Source: Streptococcus mitis
Lineage (GTDB): Bacteria > Bacillota > Bacilli > Lactobacillales > Streptococcaceae
Assembly: GCA_001914195.1 (NCBI GenBank)
Contig: MKYF01000002.1
Location: 1 to 19,402, forward strand
Reading direction: 5' to 3'
DNA: 19,402 bases
Shown here piece after piece: positions 15,266 to 19,402 of this stretch (its first letter is position 1; each line of letters opens with the position of its first letter). The notes under the pieces were generated by a model that searched no databases, was not told where the DNA came from, and saw nothing but the letters and a program-made list of their open reading frames with translations. A program made the translations under genes and the position numbers.

Positions 15266-15317
15266 CATTCAAATATATTTTTGAATGTATTCTAACATTA
15301 AACTTTGTAGATGTCAA
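15266..15317 (-). promoter_or_regulatory. cadDX promoter and CadX operator
   Basis: On the minus strand TTGACA (15312-15317), a 17-nt spacer and TAGAAT (15289-15294), with an extended TG, form a near-consensus promoter. A perfect 8-bp inverted repeat, ATTCAAA core, CATTCAAA/TTTGAATG at 15266-15287, sits just downstream of the -10. It closely resembles the ArsR-type operator of S. aureus cadC, so CadX binding should block initiation. Confidence 0.85.
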
Positions 15318-15362
15318 CTTAAAATCCACCAAAATATAGATAAGAAGTTAGTGTACCAAATA

Positions 15363-15398
15363 TTAAAAAGCCCTGCCATCGAAATGACAGCAGGGCTT
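15363..15398 (-). terminator. Strong UUCG-loop terminator upstream of cadDX
   Basis: On the minus strand GCCCTGCTGTCAT pairs (one G-U type pair) with ATGGCAGGGC around TTCG, followed by TTTTT. It would stop leftward transcription before the cad promoter. No leftward gene lies directly to the right, so it either insulates the operon or has lost its gene. Confidence 0.8.
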
Positions 15399-15584
15399 AA
15401 CTTCAATATCCAGATAATATATTTATCTAAAAAAGGTACAGTTTTTATTGATTTGTAGTGCGATATAATGAGTTTCCAAAAATCAAAAATCGCTTAAAAT
15501 CAATATTTTGACATCTATTGACGTGTACTGAAACCCTTACTTAACCTCTGTAAGGATATAATTACGGTACCAGTATATCATAAA
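15399..15584. other. Non-coding stretch between terminator and second lipoprotein module
   Basis: No gene recognised. It contains CCTTAC...GTAAGG, a 6-bp inverted repeat (about 15535-15555), and an AT-rich tract. I could not identify it as part of any known element. Confidence 0.35.
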
Positions 15585-16096
15585 TAATAACAAAATCTTG
15601 ACTTTCCGAAACATAATGATTTTCCCGAAAGAAAGAGATCAACCTAAAAAATTACTGTCTTACTTATGTAATGTTTCTTTAATATAATATAGAAATAAAA
15701 AGTATGTAAATGAAAAGATTTATCACATTACTTTTAGTGTCTCTATCTACAATTTTATTAATTGCATGTTCTAACCAATCAAGCAATTCTTTAGATGGCG
15801 AATACCGTTGAATAAACGAGAGTAGAAATGAAGTTGCCTTTACCATTTCAGGTAACAAAGGAAATAGCAACAAAGGAGAGGCCGACACCTTTACAATTGA
15901 TAAAGACAGTTCAACAATCGAACTGACTGGCTCTAATATCATAAAACGAAAAGAGAATTATACCTTCAAGGATGACGTATTCACTGTAGATATTTCAGGA
16001 ACAAAGCAGGAGTATTACAAAAAGGATAGTGAAGAAATACAGCGACAAGTAAAACCCTCAAACTATTTGATATTCTTTATACAATAAAAACGCTTT
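15585..16096 (+). repeat. Lipoprotein-module repeat, copy 2
   Basis: Direct-orientation copy of 5500-6024. It covers the upstream region, the broken lipoprotein gene and the first half of the terminator, and stops exactly where the 54-bp palindrome begins. Confidence 0.75.
15710..16052 (+). pseudogene. Broken second copy of the small lipoprotein gene
   Basis: It encodes MKRFITLLLVSLSTILLIAC, a normal lipoprotein signal, and then a mature part close to the gene at 5620. Codon 34, TGG (Trp) in the intact copy, is TGA here (15809-15811), so translation stops after 33 residues. A second lesion near 16030 removes about 20 bp and shifts the frame; the original ending AAATAC...GACAAGTAA is still recognisable out of frame. 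The ATG and the TATAAT upstream remain, but the TG of the extended -10 is lost. The signal peptide looks more conventional than that of the intact copy. Confidence 0.85.
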
Positions 16097-16150
16097 TGTA
16101 CTGACCCCAAAAGTTAGATTTTTTCTGTCTAACTTTTTGTGGTCAGTACA
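16097..16150. mobile_element. 54-bp IS-end palindrome (MITE-like or collapsed IS3-family element)
   Basis: TGTACTGACC at 16097 is mirrored by GGTCAGTACA at 16150. The inverted repeats extend through AAAAGTTAGA/TCTAACTTTT, leaving about 8 bp between them. Ends of the type TGTACTGACCCC are found in IS3-family elements of streptococci, as I recall. It sits in the middle of the lipoprotein terminator of copy 2. No transposase is left between the ends. Confidence 0.65.
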
Positions 16151-16151
16151 C

Positions 16152-16174
16152 ACCCGCATAGCGGGTATTTTTTT
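16152..16174 (+). terminator. Terminator-like hairpin after the palindrome
   Basis: ACCCGC/GCGGGT with an ATA loop, followed by ATTTTTTT. A second imperfect hairpin (GTCTC...GAGAC, 16175-16198) follows directly. Together they look like the end of a mobile-element module. Confidence 0.65.
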
Positions 16175-16312
16175 GTCTCGCACCTAGCGGAGTGAGACAG
16201 GCTAATAGTCACATAATAAAAAATTTACTTAAAGTCATATTTTAAATACTGTAGAATAGTTCTTTCTAAAACTTACTCCCAAATTTTTTTGCTCGTATAA
16301 TTCACCAGGGGT

Positions 16313-16404
16313 TTGGGGATTCCCCAAAATTCAAATCATCCCAAAAAGTACATACACTTTGTGTATACAAATTTTGGGATGATTTTGGGAGTGTGTGTAT
16401 ACAG
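16313..16404. other. Candidate origin of transfer (oriT) region
   Basis: A dense cluster of inverted repeats sits near the MobC-like genes: TTTGGGGA/TCCCCAAA (16313-16329), then the 14-bp arms AAATCATCCCAAAA (16334-16347) and TTTTGGGATGATTT (16373-16386), which enclose an inner hairpin ATACAC-TTT-GTGTAT (16353-16367). GTGTATACA occurs at 16362 and 16396, and GTGTGTACA at 16487. Nested inverted repeats plus direct repeats beside relaxosome genes are the usual form of an oriT. The nick site is not known. Confidence 0.5.
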
Positions 16405-16514
16405 ACTCTGAGCTCGCAAAGTCATAATATGAGAAATCTCTCCCCTTCGATAAAATGATCAAAAAAATCACTTTAGCTGTACTTTGTGTGTACAATTTTT
16501 TTAAGAAGATATAT

Positions 16515-16548
16515 AAGAAAACGCTGTTAAATTTAACAGCGCTTTCTT
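16515..16548. terminator. Terminator of the mob/rep operon (bidirectional)
   Basis: Long perfect stem: AAGAAA, CGCTGTTAAA and their complements TTTAACAGCG, TTTCTT, with single opposed bases inside. The stop codon of the last gene lies in the stem. T-rich tracts follow on both strands. Confidence 0.8.
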
Positions 16549-16741
16549 ATTTTAAAATTCTCATATGGCTTTCTTTTTTATGGTTAGCATCGTAGTATTC
16601 CAGCATCGCATGATACAAACGAGCCTTCGTTTTATCTTGTTGTTTAATCCCATGAAGAAATAATTCTGCTCGCTTTAATTTCAATATGTATTCGCATATC
16701 TGATCAAAATCCTTATCCATATTACTTTTGAAAATAAACAT
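16547..16741 (-). CDS. Small hypothetical protein at the end of the mob operon
   Basis: 64 aa, charged, helical, no recognised domain (FDQICEYILKLKRAELFLHG). The ATG at 16741 is supported by GGAGG six bases upstream; it overlaps the end of the MobC gene by 20 nt in another frame. An internal ATG seven codons later lacks a site. In mobilisable elements the relaxase gene usually follows mobC, but this frame is far too short and has no HUH or other relaxase motif. It may be an accessory protein or the start of a lost gene. Confidence 0.55.
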   Translation of the reverse strand: MFIFKSNMDKDFDQICEYILKLKRAELFLHGIKQQDKTKARLYHAMLEYYDANHKKESHMRILK

Positions 16742-17054
16742 CTTTTTCCTCCATCACATCAACTATTTTTTGCATCAAAATAGACATATCCATTTTGTTT
16801 TCATAGCTTATTCTCCCAACTACAGTTGCAAGACGGGCTATAGAATTGATATTCTTTCCGACTTGTTCCAACTCTTCTGTTAAAGGAACTAAACCTTCAA
16901 AAGAGACTTTTTGGATGTTCAAATCTGTTCGTATTAATTTTTGTCTAGCAAACTCAGAAAAATTACGAATATTTTCCTTCCTCATACAATCATTTAATTT
17001 TTTATTTTCTTCTTCCGTCAAAAACACCTGTTTCAACACAGATTTTATTCTCAT
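16722..17054 (-). CDS. MobC-like relaxosome protein (proximal to oriT)
   Basis: 110 aa. The N-terminus has the ribbon-helix-helix pattern of MobC-like accessory proteins (RIKSVLKQVFLTEEENKKL, then FSEFARQKLI). The C-terminal half has the MobC signature LEQVGKNINSIARLA (81-95). MobC-type proteins bind oriT and help a relaxase nick it. The ATG at 17054 follows GAGGTG. It is the fourth gene of the leftward operon, 7 nt after a related gene. No relaxase is encoded in this window, so a partner would have to act in trans. Confidence 0.75.
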   Translation of the reverse strand: MRIKSVLKQVFLTEEENKKLNDCMRKENIRNFSEFARQKLIRTDLNIQKVSFEGLVPLTEELEQVGKNINSIARLATVVGRISYENKMDMSILMQKIVDVMEEKDVYFQK

Positions 17055-17061
17055 GGTCCTA

Positions 17062-17421
17062 TCACCTCGTTTTCTTATTTAGTCGTTTTACAAGTTCTTT
17101 CACTTGTTTACTTGTCTTCTTTTCATATTCTATCATCAGCTCAACGCAGTAGTGAAATATCCTTACATTATCCAAATCTTCACTTTGTTCTGCTATTCTT
17201 TCTAACTGACGTAAGTTATTGATAATTCTTCTAACTTGAAATATAAAGTTATGATAAGATTCAAAATCAAATTGAAGATAAATAGGCGAACTCTTAAACA
17301 ACATTTTCCTAGCATAAGAGGAAAAATTTAGATGGTTTGTCATTTCAATCAAGTTATTCACTATTTCATTCTGCTCTTCAGTGATATAACATTTCTTTAG
17401 AACAGTCCTATATCTACTCAT
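17062..17421 (-). CDS. Second MobC-like/RHH protein, paralogue of its neighbour
   Basis: 119 aa. The opening SRYRTVLKKCYITEEQNEIV and FSSYARKMLF parallels the neighbouring MobC-like protein (RIKSVLKQVFLTEEENKKL, FSEFARQKLI), so both share a ribbon-helix-helix start. The later QVRRIINNLRQLERIAEQ (about 81-98) is a degenerate MobC signature, and the C-terminus is basic (KKTSKQVKELVKRLNKKTR). The ATG lies within the last codons of the upstream replication gene (8-nt overlap), so translation is coupled. The two proteins may form a heteromeric oriT-binding complex. Family membership is less certain than for its neighbour. Confidence 0.6.
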   Translation of the reverse strand: MSRYRTVLKKCYITEEQNEIVNNLIEMTNHLNFSSYARKMLFKSSPIYLQFDFESYHNFIFQVRRIINNLRQLERIAEQSEDLDNVRIFHYCVELMIEYEKKTSKQVKELVKRLNKKTR

Positions 17422-18253
17422 TTATCATATACTTCTTTCGGGCATTTTCATGGGCAATAGCTTTGCACTCCAGCATACGTTCCTGCTTTAAATTCTCCAT
17501 AGACTTAAATAAATACGCTAAAGGAGAAGTCGCATCCTCAGGAATCCGTTCAATCATGCTAATAACTTCATCACTAGTTACATACCCACTAGCCAAATAC
17601 TCGCCTATCTTCATCTTCTGAGCATGTGTTAAAGTGTAATTGTTAGGATACAAAAATCTATCATTGTACTTATAAGAAATGGATTCTAACAAAGAATAAT
17701 ATTTGGGTGGAATATAAGTTTCAGGCTTTCTAGAACTATTATCCAGTATATTCTCAATCTCTTTCTTATTCTTACTCTTGTTCTTAATCTCTTGCGTTAC
17801 ATTATCATTTTCATCCGTTACTGTAACGTTACAATCTAAAACGAGTTGTGGCTCGCCTGTAATTAGTGCTTTTTGTTTTTGTCTATGACGAGCAACACGT
17901 TCCCTAGTTTGTTTCCTAATCTTTTCTAGTCCATCTATATTCTGGTGTTTCTCCCATTTTGGAATGGTAATAGCGCCATCTATGATTTCTATCATGCCAA
18001 ATTCTTCAAACATACTGAGAGCTAATTTTACAGATGTAGCCTTTCGTCTAAACACTGTTGAAAGCATCTCTTCTGTATAATAAACCTTGTTCCCTAGACT
18101 TAATATGCCACTATTATTTTGCTTTCCTGCAAGCACCAGAATTTTAAACCATATTACAATAAGAGTATCTCCTTCTGGCATTGATTCTATTAGCTGAATT
18201 TTTTCATCATCAAATATATCTGTTGTTATCTTGATCCACTGAACACCATTCAT
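17414..18253 (-). CDS. Phage-type replisome organiser (replication initiator)
   Basis: 279 aa. The N-terminal ~125 residues match the phage replisome-organiser N-terminal domain: VQWIKITTDIFDDEKIQLIE, SMPEGDTLIVIWFKILVLAGK, YTEEMLSTVF, and IPKWEKHQNIDGLEKIRKQ followed by the basic RERVARHRQKQK. Residues 135-165 form a polar low-complexity linker (NVTVTDENDNVTQEIKNKSK). The C-terminal part (LTHAQKMKIGEYLASGYVTS...) is helical, perhaps DnaD-like. Such proteins open the element's origin and recruit the host helicase loader. The origin often lies within the gene, and hexamer repeats in the linker-coding DNA fit that. It follows the DUF771-like gene with an 8-nt gap. Confidence 0.82.
   Translation of the reverse strand: MNGVQWIKITTDIFDDEKIQLIESMPEGDTLIVIWFKILVLAGKQNNSGILSLGNKVYYTEEMLSTVFRRKATSVKLALSMFEEFGMIEIIDGAITIPKWEKHQNIDGLEKIRKQTRERVARHRQKQKALITGEPQLVLDCNVTVTDENDNVTQEIKNKSKNKKEIENILDNSSRKPETYIPPKYYSLLESISYKYNDRFLYPNNYTLTHAQKMKIGEYLASGYVTSDEVISMIERIPEDATSPLAYLFKSMENLKQERMLECKAIAHENARKKYMINE
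17795..17832. repeat. Iteron-like CGTTAC cluster inside the rep gene
   Basis: CGTTAC occurs at 17795, 17816 and 17827, and its complement GTAACG at 17823, four times in 38 bp. They fall in the codons of the polar linker. Lactococcal and streptococcal phage initiators often bind repeats placed inside their own genes, so this is a candidate origin. It could also be a by-product of repeated NVT codons. Confidence 0.4.
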
Positions 18254-18261
18254 ACTAGTAC

Positions 18262-18543
18262 CTATCTTTCATATTGCTTCAACCATCGTGTTACTGCTCT
18301 TTTATCGTATAAAGTCACTCCATCAATCACCATGGTTGGCATTCCTTCTTTCGTCCATTTTTGGATTGTTGTCGTAGATACATCTAACCACCTAGACAAA
18401 CCTGACATACGAACCATGGGTTTATAAAGTTCTTTATCTTCAAATACTCTTACTACAGCATTTGAAATCATCTCATCATAGTGAGCACGTAATTGCTTCT
18501 CTAATTCTTTAGGAAGCTGGACAACTAAAGTAGTTTCCGACAT
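18262..18543 (-). CDS. Helix-turn-helix protein, DUF771-like (possible excisionase/regulator)
   Basis: 93 aa. A helical, charged N-terminus (VVQLPKELEKQLRAHYDEMI) precedes an excisionase/MerR-like helix-turn-helix (MSGLSRWLDVSTTTIQKWTK, about 47-66) and a beta wing (MPTMVIDGVTLYDKRAVTRWL). It resembles, from memory, DUF771 proteins of phages and integrative elements. It is the first gene of the leftward operon (this gene, rep, two MobC-like, small ORF). It is driven by a consensus promoter overlapped by repressor operators. The ATG follows GAGGTG. Its place opposite the repressor fits a Cro-, Xis- or early-gene regulator. Confidence 0.7.
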   Translation of the reverse strand: MSETTLVVQLPKELEKQLRAHYDEMISNAVVRVFEDKELYKPMVRMSGLSRWLDVSTTTIQKWTKEGMPTMVIDGVTLYDKRAVTRWLKQYER

Positions 18544-18556
18544 AAATTAACACCTC

Positions 18557-18585
18557 ATTTCTAAATTAAATAAGCTCCGAAACCA
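18557..18585 (-). repeat. 29-bp repeat, diverged middle copy
   Basis: It shares CTCATTTCT and AAGCTCCGAAA with the copy at 19216-19244, with about three mismatches between these segments. It lies in the leader of the leftward operon, between its promoter and the GAGGTG site. Confidence 0.55.
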
Positions 18586-18596
18586 TTTAATTTGTT

Positions 18597-18672
18597 ATTC
18601 ATTTTGAATTATATATCCTTTTTGAATTTTTGTCAAGCTTTTTTATTCAAAAAGAATAAAATGTGTTATAAT
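18597..18672. promoter_or_regulatory. Divergent promoters with three repressor operators
   Basis: Leftward promoter: TTGACA (18631-18636), 17 nt, TATAAT (18608-18613), a perfect consensus. Rightward promoter for the repressor: TGTTATAAT (-10 at 18667-18672) with a poor -35. Three 13-bp sites of the form ATTC-N5-GAAT lie here: O1 18597-18609 (perfect, over the leftward -10), O2 18615-18627 (ATCC left half, between the leftward -35 and -10), and O3 18645-18657 (perfect, at the -35 of the repressor promoter). This is the layout of a lambdoid-type switch. Confidence 0.75.
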
Positions 18673-18690
18673 GATAAAAAGGAGGTTCTT

Positions 18691-19209
18691 ATGACGAATC
18701 ATATTACTAAACTGATAGAAAATAGCGGAAAAAAATTGACAGAAATTAGCGAAGCTACAAATATAGCCTATCCTACACTTTCTGGATACAATCAAGGAAT
18801 CCGCAAACCTAAAAAAGATAATGCTGAAAAATTGGCAAAATACTTTAATGTTTCCGTCGCTTACATTATGGGACTTGATAGCAACCCACACGCTCCATCA
18901 AATCTTAAAATTGTTACAGATAGTTTCAAAACATCTAAAATTGGTTCTGTGACACCTTTTAAAAGCGATATGGAGAAGTTAAAGAAAAGTATCGAATTTG
19001 GCGAAAGGGCATTAACACTACCACTTGATGATAGTTTTTCAGATGAATTTCGTCATATATTCTCAGAATACCTAGCTGAGAAAAATAAACGTTTTATGTC
19101 TGAGTTTATAGACTATATGAATCACCAAAATAAAGATTCTAAAGTTTGGCAGAGCTGGATTAAAACAGACGAATACGCTATCCGCCAAGAAGATAGAAAA
19201 AATAGATAG
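18691..19209 (+). CDS. XRE-family (CI-like) repressor of the mobile element
   Basis: 172 aa. The first ~65 residues form a Cro/CI helix-turn-helix: ITKLIENSGKKLTEISEATN, then IAYPTLSGYNQGIRKPKKDN and AEKLAKYFNVSVAYIMGLD. The C-terminal ~100 residues are acidic to mixed-charge and helical, and lack the Ser-Lys peptidase of LexA/CI, so RecA-triggered self-cleavage is unlikely. The ATG at 18691 is chosen because of AAGGAGG nine bases before it; the frame remains open upstream to 18592 but crosses the promoter. It is divergent from the rep-mob operon and probably represses it through three ATTC-N5-GAAT sites. The integrase remnant follows on the same strand. Confidence 0.85.
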   Translation: MTNHITKLIENSGKKLTEISEATNIAYPTLSGYNQGIRKPKKDNAEKLAKYFNVSVAYIMGLDSNPHAPSNLKIVTDSFKTSKIGSVTPFKSDMEKLKKSIEFGERALTLPLDDSFSDEFRHIFSEYLAEKNKRFMSEFIDYMNHQNKDSKVWQSWIKTDEYAIRQEDRKNR

Positions 19210-19215
19210 ACACTC

Positions 19216-19244
19216 ATTTCTCAACTACATAAGCTCCGAAAACT
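19216..19244 (-). repeat. 29-bp repeat, right copy
   Basis: Perfect 29-bp reverse-complement match to 14072-14100. It lies between the repressor stop and the integrase start, so it could serve as an operator in the integrase leader. Confidence 0.75.
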
Positions 19245-19260
19245 TAGATACGGAGAAAAA

Positions 19261-19320
19261 ATGTCTATACACAAATACAAAACAAAAAAAGGAATCCTAT
19301 ACTCAATGTCATTAAGTTAA
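19261..19320 (+). pseudogene. int: Truncated tyrosine-recombinase integrase (first ~14 codons)
   Basis: An ATG after GGAG opens SIHKYKTKKGILY, the typical start of phage-type tyrosine integrases (KYKTKKG, then L/I-Y and usually RVRYR). After ILY the frame reads SMSLS and stops at 19320. The other frames do not continue the integrase before the window ends. The position after a repressor is right for int. A full gene would be about 380 codons. The break near 19302 is followed by a hairpin, a new promoter and a new start codon, as if another element has been inserted. Confidence 0.6.
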
Positions 19321-19358
19321 GAAATTCAAATACAATTCTGTATTTGGGTTTCTTTTTT
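19319..19358. terminator. Hairpin terminator after the integrase remnant
   Basis: AAGAAA...CAAATACA pairs with TGTATTTG...TTTCTT around a short loop, followed by TTTT. It lies directly at the integrase break and could be the edge of an inserted element. Confidence 0.7.
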
Positions 19359-19391
19359 ATGTGATAAACTATAATTAAGGAGGTATTTCCC

Positions 19392-19402
19392 ATGATAAAA
19401 CA
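19392..19402 (+). CDS. Start of an unidentified gene (runs out of the window)
   Basis: The last 11 bases read ATG ATA AAA CA. Directly upstream are TATAAT (about 19370), AAGGAGG (19378-19384) and seven bases of spacing, a strong initiation region. Only MIK can be read, so no function can be given. It may be the transposase or first gene of an element that split the integrase. Confidence 0.5.

Noticed and set aside
14811..15332. Plus-strand 86-codon frame and a 62-codon minus-strand frame over cadD and its promoter
   Set aside because: Shadows of cadD. The minus-strand frame would need to start upstream of the cad promoter and has no ribosome binding site.
15679..15942. 87-codon minus-strand frame
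   Set aside because: Antisense to the lipoprotein pseudogene; the plus-strand protein similarity to 5620-5982 explains the sequence.
18592..18690. Upstream extension of the XRE repressor from a TTG
   Set aside because: It would run through the promoter and operators; the ATG at 18691 has a strong AAGGAGG.
1..19402. CRISPR arrays, tRNA or rRNA genes
   Set aside because: I saw no regularly spaced repeats and no tRNA cloverleaf or rRNA sequence. The only repeats are the paired blocks and short sites listed.

Overview
The window looks like chromosomal accessory DNA of a mitis-group Streptococcus (S. mitis, S. oralis or S. pneumoniae type). The signs are low GC, strong AGGAGG ribosome binding sites with TGnTATAAT promoters, a pneumococcal-type BOX repeat at the left edge, and two copies of the 3' end of the ribosomal protein S9 gene (rpsI), a known integration target for streptococcal mobile elements. 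The species is an inference.

Layout. (1) 1-2910: a BOX repeat, a GH31 alpha-glucosidase-type gene, and a class I Fic toxin-antitoxin pair with an intact-looking antitoxin and a toxin cut before its catalytic region. (2) 3240-3469: first copy of a block holding 16 codons of rpsI, its terminator and downstream DNA. (3) 3470-12500: a defence-like island with a lone DUF2971-domain protein, a small lipoprotein, and a four-gene McrBC-type restriction-modification operon (McrB-like AAA+ motor, DUF2357/PD-(D/E)XK nuclease, HTH-fused N6A/N4C methyltransferase, C5-cytosine methyltransferase). (4) 12717-13784: the remains of a uvrX-yolD-DUF5960 cassette whose polymerase gene has lost its front. (5) 13683-13945: second copy of the rpsI-end block. 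(6) 14292-16052: a cadDX cadmium-resistance operon and a broken second copy of the lipoprotein. (7) 16097-19320: a mobilisable-element core with a candidate oriT, two tandem MobC-like proteins, a replisome-organiser gene with possible internal iterons, an HTH protein, an XRE repressor with a three-site operator, and an integrase cut after about 14 codons. (8) 19319-19402: start of another, unidentified unit.

How it fits together. The two rpsI-end blocks are about 10.4 kb apart in direct orientation, and neither belongs to a full rpsI gene, so the window appears to lie inside a tandem accretion of elements at that site, with intact rpsI expected to the right. Each block is followed by cargo and then by a copy of the same lipoprotein: the DUF2971 gene in the first unit, cadDX in the second. 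This suggests repeating modules with exchangeable contents. No relaxase, intact integrase or transfer gene is present, so mobility would need helpers or is lost.

Most unusual: the McrBC-type system with two chemically different methyltransferases, one fused to a DNA-binding domain and probably having its own promoter; the lone DUF2971 protein in a defence island; the relaxase-less oriT/MobC module; and a 29-bp sequence perfectly repeated in inverted orientation around the second unit. All family names come from reading motifs, not from database searches.
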